A DNA stretch of 63,363 bases from Ruminococcus sp. (GCA_031262495.1 JAISHV010000006.1:1-63363), one strand, 5' to 3'. Positions 35,011 to 44,509 are shown, numbered from the stretch's first letter. Made by a program: numbers and translations. The notes: a model not told the origin generated them from the sequence alone.

Positions 35011-35694
35011 TCACAGATTTCTGTTTTCATAAATCTTCTGCGACAGCGTGTACGAAATACCGAATAATATTGCTCCCGCGCCGTATAGAATAAAACTTAA
35101 TCTTGTTCCGGCTACGGCTGTGTTTTCTGTGAAATATGTTAAAAATTTAATTATTAAATCTAACTTATGATTAAAAAATATAGTTACCCCGCTTACAAAC
35201 GCACTCAATAAGAATATCGGAATATAAAACCCGAAAACCTTACCCTTTTCATACCCTAAACGAAACATCGTCGGATACATACACAAATTCACTAACCCCG
35301 AAAACGCGAAACCGCCGCCGCTCAAAACAGCTAAAACAAACGGATTGATATCATAGCGATAATCGCCGAGCTGAAGCGTCGGTACAAAATTTAAAGTAAC
35401 GGCAATAGTTGTAATGAGTGCCACCGCTATACAAACAAACATAAATATGAAACGCCCGCGCACTATGTTTTTGCGCGAAACCGGCAGGGTTAAGTAGAAT
35501 AAATCAAGTCTCCCTTTTTCTTCAACGGCAAATGTGTTGGTCGTAAAAATCATCGCCATATACGAAGACAGCGGAATTACTATCATGCTCATTCCCATAA
35601 AGCAAAACGCAATCAGCAATACCCCCAGAATAATTAAACGCCAGTGGTGAGATTTTATGGCTATCCAGTCGGTTTTAATCATTTTCGCAGTCAT
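35011..35694 (-). CDS. ABC-2 permease of a GntR-regulated exporter (YtrC-like)
   Basis: 227 aa with six hydrophobic segments, preceded by AAGGAG. The conserved block VEEKGRLDLFYLTLPVSRKNIVRGRFIF (split: VEEKGRLDLFYLTLP then VSRKNIVRGRF) is typical of the ABC2_membrane_5 (PF13346) permeases that accompany YtrA-type GntR regulators. It is third in the operon gntR-ATPase-permease and lies between the terminase and portal genes on the opposite strand. Export of a peptide or cell-wall-active compound is the usual role; the substrate is unknown. Confidence 0.85.
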   Translation of the reverse strand: MTAKMIKTDWIAIKSHHWRLIILGVLLIAFCFMGMSMIVIPLSSYMAMIFTTNTFAVEEKGRLDLFYLTLPVSRKNIVRGRFIFMFVCIAVALITTIAVTLNFVPTLQLGDYRYDINPFVLAVLSGGGFAFSGLVNLCMYPTMFRLGYEKGKVFGFYIPIFLLSAFVSGVTIFFNHKLDLIIKFLTYFTENTAVAGTRLSFILYGAGAILFGISYTLSQKIYENRNL

Positions 35695-35752
35695 TATTAA
35701 ACTCCTTACTGCTGTGATAACAGCTTAAAAAAACTATGAAAGCATTTACAAT

Positions 35753-36538
35753 TTACTTTACATTTCCTCTTTCAAAATATACAACAATATCATCAAGCGA
35801 CGGCTTTTCGGTAATTACATTTTTGGGCAAACCGCCGAGTTTGTTCACCGAACGCAATTCATCATATCCGCCGCCGCGCACTAAAGCAAAACTCTCTGTC
35901 AGCGTGTCTTTATAATCATTAAAAACAATCTTCCCGTCTGATATAAAAACAATCCGATCGGCGATTTTCTCTAAATCAGCGGTAATATGAGTCGAAAAGA
36001 AAATCGAGCGCGTTTCATCAAGCATATATTCGCGCAAGATATCTAAAATTTCTTCGCGCACTACAGGGTCAAGCCCGCCAGTCGGCTCATCTAAGAGTAA
36101 GAGTTTCGCATCATGGGCTAACGCTGACGAAATGCCGAGTTTCATTTTCATACCACGTGAATAGTCTTTGAATTTGAGTCTCGGATTGAGTTTAAAACGG
36201 TCTAAAAATTCGCTCCAACATTCACTGTCCCAGCGTTCGTAATAAGGTTTTAAAACGCGTTCGATATCATAAGCCGTCCAGTCTTCCTGATAATAAGGCT
36301 GATCAAAAAGCACTCCTAAATCGGCTTTTACAGATTCGTCAGAAACAGGTTTGCCGAGTATCGTGATTTCACCGCTGTCGGGTACAGTCATACCGAGAAG
36401 GCTCTTGAGGGTTGTAGTTTTGCCCGCACCGTTTCGCCCGATAAAGCCGCAGACAAAGCCCGCCGGCACAGAAAAACTTACGTCAAGCCTGAATCCCGAA
36501 TATTTTTTAACTAAATTTCTTACTTCAATTGAGTTCAT
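35753..36538 (-). CDS. ABC transporter ATP-binding protein (YtrB-like)
   Basis: 261 aa with Walker A GRNGAGKT near residue 34-41, signature YSRGMKMKLG, Walker B LLLLDEPTGGLDP and switch STHI. It overlaps the GntR gene by 14 bp and is followed by the permease, forming an ytrABC-like export or immunity module in which the regulator controls the transporter. Confidence 0.9.
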   Translation of the reverse strand: MNSIEVRNLVKKYSGFRLDVSFSVPAGFVCGFIGRNGAGKTTTLKSLLGMTVPDSGEITILGKPVSDESVKADLGVLFDQPYYQEDWTAYDIERVLKPYYERWDSECWSEFLDRFKLNPRLKFKDYSRGMKMKLGISSALAHDAKLLLLDEPTGGLDPVVREEILDILREYMLDETRSIFFSTHITADLEKIADRIVFISDGKIVFNDYKDTLTESFALVRGGGYDELRSVNKLGGLPKNVITEKPSLDDIVVYFERGNVK

Positions 36539-36905
36539 TATACTTATTCTCCAGTTTTAAAATGAGTTCGCTAAGCGGAATTTTCGCTTCTATGCCTTTT
36601 TTGACAATATTGTCAAGGTTTGTGTCAATTTCTTTGAGGTATTGTTCTTTGATAACGTCTATCGGCAAGGCATTTACAAAACAGCCGCGCCCCTGAACGG
36701 TATTGACAATCCCTTCATTTTCAAGGTCGGAATATGCCCTTATAGTCGTAATATTACTGACCTTGAGTTCTCGGGCAAGTCCGCGCACGGACGGCAGCAT
36801 CTCACCCGCCTTGATTTCACCCGACATAACTGCCGCTTTTATCTGCTCTTTTATTTGTTCATATGCGGGTATGGACGATTGTATTGCTACTACAATGTTC
36901 AGCAT
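36525..36905 (-). CDS. GntR family transcriptional regulator (YtrA subfamily)
   Basis: 126 aa: an N-terminal winged helix-turn-helix (about residues 12-78, with PSVRGLARELKVSNITTIRAY as the recognition region and VQGRGCFV as the wing), followed by only ~45 residues, the short effector tail typical of YtrA. Such proteins repress their own ABC transporter operon until an antibiotic or envelope signal arrives. GGGGGGAG precedes the ATG. A palindromic operator overlaps the promoter. Confidence 0.9.
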   Translation of the reverse strand: MLNIVVAIQSSIPAYEQIKEQIKAAVMSGEIKAGEMLPSVRGLARELKVSNITTIRAYSDLENEGIVNTVQGRGCFVNALPIDVIKEQYLKEIDTNLDNIVKKGIEAKIPLSELILKLENKYNELN

Positions 36906-36930
36906 TTACTCCCCCCTTATTAAAATATAT

Positions 36931-36974
36931 ACTGTGTATATTATTAATATACAGTAATTTCAGAGATTTGTCAA
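36931..36974 (-). promoter_or_regulatory. Promoter and putative GntR operator of the ytr-like operon
   Basis: Minus strand TTGACA (36969-36974), 17-bp spacer, TATATT (36946-36951). The segment 36931-36955 is an imperfect palindrome with ACTGT at the left and ACAGT at the right end around an AT-rich centre, overlapping the -10. This is the expected arrangement for autorepression by the adjacent YtrA-type regulator. Confidence 0.75.
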
Positions 36975-37026
36975 TAGTTTTTTTAAATAAAATTATTAAT
37001 TTTTTGTAAACAATGAAAGGAGAGAA

Positions 37027-38253
37027 ATGGTAATTAACGATTTAAAAACTGCATTCCCGGACTTACGCGGATTGTCGGACGACTCTTCATATCGTTCTCG
37101 TATGAATACGTGGCTTGATGTATATTCAGGGAATCCCCCGTGGCGGAGTGCTAAGCGGAGCGGACTTCATTCACGGGGGGAACGCCGTATCGGTATGCTG
37201 AATGCCGCTAAGGCAATTTGTGAGGAATTCACAGGGCTGACACTTGCCGAAAAGTTCAATTTCGAGATTTCAGTACCCGAGTATCAAGCCTACCTTGAAA
37301 AGGTACTTGAAAGAACGCGTTTTCAATCGCGTTTGCAAAAATTCGTCACTGATGTTTACGCTTTGGGCGGCGGTTGTATCAAGCTTTATGCAACAGACGG
37401 AGTGCCGGAGGTTGATTTTATAACGGCGGAGAAGATTTTCCCTGTATCTTTCAAATCGGGGAAAATCAGTGAAGTTATATTTCGCTCACAGTCCTATGAG
37501 GACGGGCACTATATAACCTTACTGGAAAAATATAAGCCAAACGAAACGCAGAATTTAACCTTCATAAGCGACAACAAGCTCACCATCGGCAATCAGACTG
37601 TCGGCAGCCTCGGCACAATAAATTCAAAAGCGGCAGGGATTTTCAGCCCGTTTATAACAGCCGCTTCAAACAACTTTGACTTAGACTCGCCGCTGGGGAT
37701 TTCGATTTTCGCAAACTGTTTAGATACGCTCAAGGCTATAGATATTGCCTTTGACAGCCTTATGCGGGAATTCATTTTAGGGAAAAAGCGGATTATAGTC
37801 CCCGCCGCTTCCATCCAAACGGTAATCGACCCCGACACAGGGAATTTAACACGCTATTTTGATTCCGACGATGAAGCATTTGTCGCACTCAAAACCGAAG
37901 ACAACGATACCCTCAAAATCACCGATAACACTGTCGAACTAAGGGTTGAAGAGCATATCACGGCTATTAACGCACTCTTTAATCTTTTATGCTTTCAGGT
38001 AGGTGTTTCAAGCGGGACATTCTCGCTGTCAAACGGACTGCATTATTACACCAAAACGGCGACAGAGGTTATTTCACAAAACAGTAAATCAGCGCGAACC
38101 ATAAAATGCAACCAAAACGCCCTCGCAGAAACACTGACGGATATTTTAAGAGGGCTTATTACGATAGGACAAGTTTCCGGCGAACTTAACGAAGAAGATT
38201 TTACCCTCAAAGTCGGGTTCTTTGACAATGTGGTTACCGCTGATACAATTTAA
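37027..38253 (+). CDS. Phage portal protein
   Basis: 408 aa, AAAGGAG four bases before the ATG. It resembles SPP1 gp6/A118-type portals: NMNTW-like start (RMNTWLDVYSGNPPW), NAAKAICEEFTGLTLAE, then a beta region GGGCIKLYATDGVPEVDFITAEKIFPV, and a helical C-terminal part with a stem-like region. The portal forms the dodecameric channel through which DNA enters the capsid, docked by the terminase. It is short for the family (usually 450-500 aa), with an abbreviated C-terminus. Confidence 0.82.
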   Translation: MVINDLKTAFPDLRGLSDDSSYRSRMNTWLDVYSGNPPWRSAKRSGLHSRGERRIGMLNAAKAICEEFTGLTLAEKFNFEISVPEYQAYLEKVLERTRFQSRLQKFVTDVYALGGGCIKLYATDGVPEVDFITAEKIFPVSFKSGKISEVIFRSQSYEDGHYITLLEKYKPNETQNLTFISDNKLTIGNQTVGSLGTINSKAAGIFSPFITAASNNFDLDSPLGISIFANCLDTLKAIDIAFDSLMREFILGKKRIIVPAASIQTVIDPDTGNLTRYFDSDDEAFVALKTEDNDTLKITDNTVELRVEEHITAINALFNLLCFQVGVSSGTFSLSNGLHYYTKTATEVISQNSKSARTIKCNQNALAETLTDILRGLITIGQVSGELNEEDFTLKVGFFDNVVTADTI

Positions 38254-38307
38254 AATACGGCTGAAATATCGGCTTTATTTAATAAAAAGAAAGTGAGATT
38301 TTTTGAA

Positions 38308-38688
38308 ATGAATGAACTTGAAACAAGCGAAACATTCGAGATTACCGAAACAAACGAACCCGAAAAAATCGAAATTACCGTAGCAGAATATGAAACCCTT
38401 TTAAGTAAAACCGCCGAATACGAAACAGTCGAAAAGAAATTCAAAGCGGCTCTGCTCGGCATTAATCCCGAAAACATAGACGATGCTTTAACACTTGCGA
38501 ATAAGTATAATGCCGACGGTTCACGTGATTTTGATGAAGTCCTGTCGGAAATAACGAAAAAATACCCGAACCTGAAAAAAACACAACCCGCTCCGGTAAC
38601 AACAGGCGTAAAAACCGCCGGGAAAGCTCCCGTACCCTCAGGCGTAGAATCGGCGTTTCTCAAAAGGAATCCGGGAATTAAAATTTAA
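38308..38688 (+). CDS. Phage scaffold-like protein
   Basis: 126 aa from the ATG at 38308 (MNELETSETFEI), with AAAGAAAGTGAG upstream. Acidic and predicted helical in the first ~60 residues, with a polar tail VKTAGKAPVPSGVESAFLKRNPGIKI. Position between portal and major capsid, size and charge fit a scaffolding or DUF4355-like protein that guides capsid assembly. The assignment is mostly from position. Confidence 0.6.
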   Translation: MNELETSETFEITETNEPEKIEITVAEYETLLSKTAEYETVEKKFKAALLGINPENIDDALTLANKYNADGSRDFDEVLSEITKKYPNLKKTQPAPVTTGVKTAGKAPVPSGVESAFLKRNPGIKI

Positions 38689-38745
38689 ACATAATTAAAA
38701 ATTTACATAAAAAAACAATTTTTCTACTATTAAAGGAGATTTCAC

Positions 38746-39813
38746 ATGAGCGATAATACTACTATGCATTTTTCCGATTTGGTTTCGGCGAAACTTCGCA
38801 AATCCGCTGTCTTAAAAGACAATGTTGTCTTTTCGACTATGTATGAGGGGAAAGCGTCTGCCGGGGCTGTGAAGATTCCCGTCCGCGACAGGGAAGCGGC
38901 TGCTGTTGATTATGATAAGGCTTCGGGTATTGCGCCTGACGGCGGTGCTACTGTTTATGAGACGCTTATAATTAACCGCGACAAGGCTGTTAATGAAATT
39001 ATCGACGGTTTTGATGCTGCGACTGTGCCTGATGACCTTATTGCAGACAGACTTGATTCGGCAGGGTATTCTTTAGCGTATGCTATTGACAATGACGGTG
39101 CGACAGTACTGATTTCAGAGGGTTCAAGACAAGTCGCCGCAACACTTAATGCCGACAATGTTTATACTCAAATCGTCGATATCAGAACAAAACTCTCAAA
39201 ATCAAATGTGCCCGACGACGGCAGACGTTATCTGCTTGTTACGCCTGATTTTTATGCATTATTACTCAAAGACACCGACCATTTTATTACCTCAACTGCT
39301 TTAGGCGATGAAATCCGTCAAACAGGTGCTGTAGGCAAAATCGCGGGCTTTAATGTCTACGAATGGAACGACACTACCGCTAATTTAAGCTGTATCGCCG
39401 GTCACCCCTCTTATGCTGTCAGAGCGGAGGAATTTTCCGTGCCTGTTAAACTTGTGAACTTAGACGGCGATGCGCGTTTTATAGGTGCTTCTGCTGTAAA
39501 GGGACGTATTGTGTACGCGCATAAGGTATTAAAACCCGAAGCGGTTCTCTGTGTATTCTCGCCCGACATTTTAACGCTCACTAAAACTGCCGCAGAAGAC
39601 GGATTTATCATCAGTGTTGCGGATTATGACGAAACGGCTGAATATATCTATCGCGTAAATCCGCAAAACCGCGTGAAATTCGGTGAATTCCCCGACGGCG
39701 GCACAGAATTCATCCCCGGCACAGACACAATAGAAGCAAACCCCGGTGATGTAGTCGAAGTGACAAAAACTAATGATACAGGGGCGGCATCTGTAGGTTA
39801 TATCACAATGTAG
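38746..39813 (+). CDS. Phage major capsid protein (P22-like/HK97-fold type)
   Basis: 355 aa; AAAGGAGA precedes the ATG. It has the look of P22-coat-type capsid proteins: MHFSDLVSAKLRKSAVLKDNVVF, an extended KIPVRDREAAAVDYDKASG arm, central DGRRYLLVTPDFYALLL and GKIAGFNVYEWND. The last ~60 residues (NGFIISVADYDETAEYIY onward) may form an added Ig-like domain. The stop codon is followed immediately by a heptad array and a GC-rich composite repeat of about 650 bp before the next gene. Confidence 0.85.
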   Translation: MSDNTTMHFSDLVSAKLRKSAVLKDNVVFSTMYEGKASAGAVKIPVRDREAAAVDYDKASGIAPDGGATVYETLIINRDKAVNEIIDGFDAATVPDDLIADRLDSAGYSLAYAIDNDGATVLISEGSRQVAATLNADNVYTQIVDIRTKLSKSNVPDDGRRYLLVTPDFYALLLKDTDHFITSTALGDEIRQTGAVGKIAGFNVYEWNDTTANLSCIAGHPSYAVRAEEFSVPVKLVNLDGDARFIGASAVKGRIVYAHKVLKPEAVLCVFSPDILTLTKTAAEDGFIISVADYDETAEYIYRVNPQNRVKFGEFPDGGTEFIPGTDTIEANPGDVVEVTKTNDTGAASVGYITM

Positions 39814-40075
39814 AATACAGAGTACAGAGTACAGAATACAGATGAATGTTCGGCTACGATGTCGTATGAATGTCGGATGAATGTCTGTGAATGTCGCGTT
39901 TGAATGTCAGAATGAATGTTATATGAATGTCGTGAATGTCACGTTTGCATGAACTTGTCAGGGGTAAGGGGGTAGGGGGGCGGCTATAGCGGCGGGAGTG
40001 ACACGCCGCCCCCCTACCCCCTCACCCCCGACACCCCCCTCCCCCACCCCCCTTTGCAGCAAAACACCATAAATC
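39814..40075 (+). repeat. Composite 3'-end repeat after the capsid gene
   Basis: The TAG stop runs straight into CAGAGTA/CAGAATA heptads (39816-39840), then a GAATGTC array (39841-39950), then a perfect 17-bp stem (39968-39984 with 40005-40021) and C-rich sequence. Between it and the next element (40076-40202) I see no gene. Confidence 0.85.
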
Positions 40076-40202
40076 TTGAAACGCATCCATGAGAAGTATT
40101 TTCGAGCGTTTAAGTGTTTAGCTGATATCTAAAAATCAACGATTCCACGAAAGAAGTTGCTTGAAGCGAATATACAAAACGGGTGAGTAAGACTAAATCG
40201 TA

Positions 40203-40470
40203 CAGCTTACAACCCCGCCGGGGGAGAGGGAGAGGGGGGTGTCGGGGGTGAGAGGGAGAGGGGGCGGCGGGGTAATACCGCCTCAGATAGCCGCCCCCTC
40301 TCCCTCTTGCCCCTGACAAAGTCATGCAAACGTGACATTCACGACATTCATATCGACATTCATCCGACATTCAAACGGACATTCACAGACATTCATATCG
40401 ACATTCATCCGACATTCAAACAGACATTCAAACAGACATTCATATAACATTCATCCGACATCGTAGCAGT
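40203..40470 (-). repeat. Inverted composite repeat with no gene to its right on that strand
   Basis: This is the same kind of element as at 34438-34650 in reverse orientation, with GAATGTC heptamers on the minus strand (40330-40470) and an 18-bp GC stem. Here the minus strand carries no gene ending at 40480, so the element is out of its normal context. The reading frame spanning it (40110-40370) mirrors the one at 34485 and is an artefact. Confidence 0.8.
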
Positions 40471-40524
40471 GACATTCAATTGGATATTTATAAAAAAGAA
40501 TTCCATTTAAAAAAGGAAAAAATT

Positions 40525-40860
40525 ATGTTATCATTTTCTGCCTACTATTCGACTGTTTGGGATGTTGGGGTTACGCCTGACGAAAAGGTTCTGCGCTTAG
40601 CTTGTGATATTATCGCAGATTCGATTAATGTTCTAAGCCTTGATATGACAAAAATCCCCGACAACCTATCAGAGAACATCTATAAAGCAGTCTGTGCAGA
40701 GGTTGATTACCTCACAGCAGGCGGCGGTTCTGATTTCAGCGAAAAAATTAAACTCGGTCAGTTTGAATCGGAAAGTTTCCCCGCCGACGAACTCTGTATG
40801 TCCTCAAGACGTTATTTGGGTGCTACGGGACTTGCTTCAAAAACAGTCCTTGTTGCCTGA
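40525..40860 (+). CDS. Phage head-tail connector-like protein
   Basis: 111 aa from the ATG at 40525 (MLSFSAYYSTVWDVG), seven bases after AAAGGA; a further-upstream ATG lies in the repeat. Small, helical, with an NIYKAVCAEVDYLTAGG segment. Location just after the capsid gene and size suggest a head-completion adaptor (gp6/gp15-like). The assignment is by position. Confidence 0.55.
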   Translation: MLSFSAYYSTVWDVGVTPDEKVLRLACDIIADSINVLSLDMTKIPDNLSENIYKAVCAEVDYLTAGGGSDFSEKIKLGQFESESFPADELCMSSRRYLGATGLASKTVLVA

Positions 40861-40910
40861 TTAAACCTAAGCTACCTATCAGTAAATTTTTAGAAATTTC
40901 GGAGGAAATT

Positions 40911-41801
40911 ATGCAAAATATCTTTGAAAATTATGTATTCACCGAACCCGGTGTCGTAGAAGAAAACGGAACTGAAACATATTGCTTTTTCTATAACAGC
41001 GGCTCTTCACCTGTTACATTCGCGCCTAAACCCGATCTTTCGGATGGGATTACCGTAGCCCCGGCAATGTCTGTAAGACTCTATAACGAAAGAACCTACA
41101 CATCGGCGGGCAGTTTTACGGTTTATCGCAGTGCCGAAGTAAACAGCCCTTTTAAATCACAGGCGAGAGGAGGTGATGTGATTCATGATGAAATGCCTGA
41201 GTTAATTTTTGAGAACGATTTGAAAACGGGGATTGACGAAAACTTTATGACACTTTCGGGGACTGAACCGACATATGACGAAGATTACGGTATGTATATT
41301 ACAGCAAACGATACTGCATTAACAATTTTTGATACAAATTACCGACCCGAAAATTACGCTGACTATGACGGATTTATTTTTGATTATACATTCAAATCAT
41401 TAAATAAAGCTAATTATCACCATAGACTTATGAGTTATAAAATTAATGGGTCGGATCAATTTTTATTCTATGACGGCAATATAAATGCGCAATCAACAAC
41501 CGGTTCAATTTTCAGAGCAAAACTTGCCTCGGGTAATTTTGACGGAAGTGTTATGTTTGAAGCGGGCGGGGAAATGAATTTCCGTATAGTTTTTGACAAA
41601 AATTTATCGGTAATCAGATATATAAACCGCGATAATAACACATTTAAAGATTTTGATATCAAGACTAACGGAACATTTGATATTATATTTTACCTGTCAT
41701 TGCCTAAGCCAACTTATGCCGCCGTTCAAGGTTATCTGCGCGATTTGAAAGTTTACGGTTATAAAAATGCTGAATATCCGTGGGAGGAGGTTCATGCCTA
41801 A
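40911..41801 (+). CDS. Unknown structural protein of the phage-like cassette
   Basis: 296 aa with a clear CGGAGG-type ribosome site. The first ~90 residues look like a small beta domain. Residues ~100-290 show a strand-rich pattern (MYITANDTALTIFDTNYRPE ... IDGFIFDYTFKS region ... FRIVFDKNLSVIRYIN) resembling a concanavalin/LamG-like jelly roll. It could be a capsid decoration or fibre protein. It overlaps the next gene by 8 bp. No definite homologue is recalled. Confidence 0.55.
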   Translation: MQNIFENYVFTEPGVVEENGTETYCFFYNSGSSPVTFAPKPDLSDGITVAPAMSVRLYNERTYTSAGSFTVYRSAEVNSPFKSQARGGDVIHDEMPELIFENDLKTGIDENFMTLSGTEPTYDEDYGMYITANDTALTIFDTNYRPENYADYDGFIFDYTFKSLNKANYHHRLMSYKINGSDQFLFYDGNINAQSTTGSIFRAKLASGNFDGSVMFEAGGEMNFRIVFDKNLSVIRYINRDNNTFKDFDIKTNGTFDIIFYLSLPKPTYAAVQGYLRDLKVYGYKNAEYPWEEVHA

Positions 41802-42153
41802 TATGCTGAAATCTATTCCGAAAAATTTATTGACAGGGAGTCTGAGGGTTTACAGCGGTTACGGTGAAAACTGCACCTCTGTTACACTTCAAAATGTCAG
41901 ACTTGAACGCCGAAAACGCGATGAAAACAAAGACGGGGTTATAGAGTCAAAAGAATCTGTTCTTTGCTTTTTTGACTGTCATTTCAGCTCACCGGCGGAT
42001 TTTGATTTTACGCCGCGCGCGGATAAATACATATTCAGAGACGGGAGAGAACTGCGCCTCTGTAAAACCGAAACGGTTTTTGACGGAGCTTCAGCTCATC
42101 ATTTAGAGATTACATTCGGGGAGGATTATAAAATAAATGCGGCTTGTTATTAA
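41794..42153 (+). CDS. Small hypothetical protein of the phage-like cassette
   Basis: 119 aa from the ATG at 41794 (MPNMLKSIPKNLLTGSL), preceded by GGAGGAGG and overlapping the upstream stop by 8 bp. It has a basic middle (LERRKRDENKDG) and is otherwise strand-rich, of the size of a minor capsid or head-closure protein. Function is unknown; it overlaps the next gene by 17 bp. Confidence 0.6.
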   Translation: MPNMLKSIPKNLLTGSLRVYSGYGENCTSVTLQNVRLERRKRDENKDGVIESKESVLCFFDCHFSSPADFDFTPRADKYIFRDGRELRLCKTETVFDGASAHHLEITFGEDYKINAACY

Positions 42154-42505
42154 TAATACGGATTTGTCATGTTACACAGAACCCAAACACGTGCTCATCA
42201 AACGCCATAATGTTTATGATGAGTTTGATGAGGGAAATGTAAAACGCGCTGTCGGGTATTTTTATGAAATCAAAACAGAGCTCACGGGTATTCCCGATGA
42301 AACAGCGGCTTCTATTAACGCTTCAATGCTTGAGCCTCTCTGTGAGGTAACATTTTCGATGCCGGGCAGTTCAAATGAACTTACGTTAATGTTTTCGCGC
42401 CCCGAAATTACGCTTATCGCCGTTCGTTCAATGTCTGACGGCGAGTATTTTGACGAAACTATTACAATGTCGTCCGAAAAGGTATATTCGGACGACTGTC
42501 TTTAA
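42137..42505 (+). CDS. Small hypothetical protein of the phage-like cassette
   Basis: 122 aa, overlapping neighbours on both sides, which supports translation as part of the same operon. The sequence (RLVINNTDLSCYTEPKHVLI then EIKTELTGIPDETAASI) resembles small tail or neck proteins, but I cannot name the family. Its end overlaps the following large gene by about 55 bp. Confidence 0.55.
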   Translation: MRLVINNTDLSCYTEPKHVLIKRHNVYDEFDEGNVKRAVGYFYEIKTELTGIPDETAASINASMLEPLCEVTFSMPGSSNELTLMFSRPEITLIAVRSMSDGEYFDETITMSSEKVYSDDCL

Positions 42506-44432
42506 CCCGATTATAAATATTGCGGGGAATTCTTATACCGACTTTTCGGGGCTTGAAATCGCAGAATCGCTCTCAAAAACCGGAATGTCAGGGGTTTTGA
42601 CCACGGTTTTGAATGTAACACTTAATGCGCCGGGGTTTAATGCTCCTGAAAATGCAGAGGTTACACTGGACATAGGGACTATAAGTGAGGAAATACCGAA
42701 GTTTTATATTTCTCGCCGTGAAATCCGCGGCGACAGCGTGAAACTCGTCTGCAAATGCAGAATGTCATGGCTTGACCGCCCTGTCAATATCAGTCAAAGC
42801 GAATTCGATGAGAACGGTGAAATCCATATAGATACCGTTTTAGCACGAATAGGGAGCGAAATTGACGTCGGCGGCGGTGTGTGGTACGATGAATCGGATG
42901 TGATTGCGCAAAGGTTCCCGAAGCTTCATAAGGATTTTGTTTTCGGCTGTAACTGTTTAACGCTCCTTGAAAAGATTTCGGCGGCGTTTGTCGGGTATTT
43001 CCGCATCTGGCAGAATACTCTTTTGTTCGTCCCGTGGGGAGTGCCTTTTATGTCAAGGGTTTTTATCAACCAAAATACGCCGATTTCTGTCGGGCTTAAA
43101 AAGACAATCAGAAAAATCATAGTAAAAGGCGGCGGCGAAACCTTTGAACGCGGCGACGGAAGCTTTAGAGAAACGCTCGTAATAAATACACCGCTGTCGT
43201 CTGATAATCTTGTGTCGTACCTTTATAACAGGCTTTACGGGAAAGAATATTTCCCCGTAAATGCCGCAGGGTTTTCCGACCATTTCCCGAAGACCGTATC
43301 AGAGGTTACGTTTGAAAACGGATCTGACATTTACGGCGATGTGTTTTTATGCAACAACATAAAAGTTTACCCGTCGCGATCGGGGCTTTTTATCAAAGCT
43401 TCAAACAATGACATAAACGAATCGGAGTGGGATTACAGCAGTATTTCAGAACGGGAAGCCGATAAAAAAATAGCCGTAGGCGAGCGTGTCGGTAATTTTT
43501 CGGTATCACCTGAGGGTGAAATTAAAATTACAGGAGATACTCAAACGGGTGTAATAAAATCCGCCAAAAGCGAAAAAATCGGCAACGAATTCGATGATTC
43601 GCTTATAATAGGCGGACTTCCGGAAATTCACTTAAAAGCCGACCGCATTACGGTTGACGGTATGATTGAGCCAAGCGGGCATACACCGGGGCTTCTGACG
43701 CAATCAAAAGACATAGTGGGAGCGATAAACGAGGTTTTTACGCTCGGCGGGGAAGGGGGGAATCCGTGGGAAGCTGATCCGGATTGGGAAGCGTTTAATG
43801 CTTTGCCTGAGGCTGATGAACACCACTATCAATTTTTACTGCGGGTTTTTGACAATTCCCCGCCGGGCAGCCCTAATTACTTCGGTTCGGTAGCTGCGTT
43901 CATTTGGACGTATTGGATTGACGGCGCGCATCTCGAACTGTATTTAAATGATTTTGAGATTGATTGGGGAGACGGCAGCCCAATAGAAAGATTTACGCCG
44001 CAAGACACGCGAAACGGCGTTATAATGCCGCCGCCGAGTAATCCGAATTGGCTTTGGGCAAAGGCGAATATCACAAATCTTATGCAGGGGTTTATAATAG
44101 CCGGACATACTTACGCCGAGTTAGGCGACTATATTGTACATATATATCCGTCAGAACCGTCAGGCGTTTTAGTAGAGCCTATGCAGAGAAGTTATGCGTG
44201 TTTATGGTGTGAACAGCCAAACGGTCCGTATGATTTTTACAACCAAAAAATCGGTATAATCGGTGCAAAAATCGGAAAAAGAGCCGAACTTCAAACCACA
44301 GGCGACATGATATACCCGCCATGGGCGCCTGAAATGTACAATACGAACTATAAATTCATAAAAAAAGTAAACTGGGAAGGCGGCTATTATCGGTTTTCGT
44401 ATAATCAAATTTTTACGCCGCCGCAAGCATAA
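42450..44432 (+). CDS. Large phage tail/baseplate-like structural protein with PKD-like C-terminus
   Basis: About 660 aa; the start is uncertain. A TTG at 42450 opens the frame but has a weak ribosome site, and an ATT near 42486 is possible. Residues ~20-330 resemble a hub-type protein (IAGNSYTDFSGLEIAESLSK ... FYISRREIRGDSVKLVCKC). After an SPEGEIKITGD-type linker, residues ~500-590 contain a PKD-like motif with WGDGSPIE and a later HTYAELGDYIVHIYP. It is the only tail-like gene present. Its likely role is a DNA-injection hub or receptor-contact protein. Confidence 0.6.
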   Translation: MTKLLQCRPKRYIRTTVFNPIINIAGNSYTDFSGLEIAESLSKTGMSGVLTTVLNVTLNAPGFNAPENAEVTLDIGTISEEIPKFYISRREIRGDSVKLVCKCRMSWLDRPVNISQSEFDENGEIHIDTVLARIGSEIDVGGGVWYDESDVIAQRFPKLHKDFVFGCNCLTLLEKISAAFVGYFRIWQNTLLFVPWGVPFMSRVFINQNTPISVGLKKTIRKIIVKGGGETFERGDGSFRETLVINTPLSSDNLVSYLYNRLYGKEYFPVNAAGFSDHFPKTVSEVTFENGSDIYGDVFLCNNIKVYPSRSGLFIKASNNDINESEWDYSSISEREADKKIAVGERVGNFSVSPEGEIKITGDTQTGVIKSAKSEKIGNEFDDSLIIGGLPEIHLKADRITVDGMIEPSGHTPGLLTQSKDIVGAINEVFTLGGEGGNPWEADPDWEAFNALPEADEHHYQFLLRVFDNSPPGSPNYFGSVAAFIWTYWIDGAHLELYLNDFEIDWGDGSPIERFTPQDTRNGVIMPPPSNPNWLWAKANITNLMQGFIIAGHTYAELGDYIVHIYPSEPSGVLVEPMQRSYACLWCEQPNGPYDFYNQKIGIIGAKIGKRAELQTTGDMIYPPWAPEMYNTNYKFIKKVNWEGGYYRFSYNQIFTPPQA

Positions 44433-44509
44433 CCGTACAGGAAAACAACAAAAAGTAAACAATATAAATTCTGTTACATACTATATAATATGTCGAAAAA
44501 AGAGGGAAT

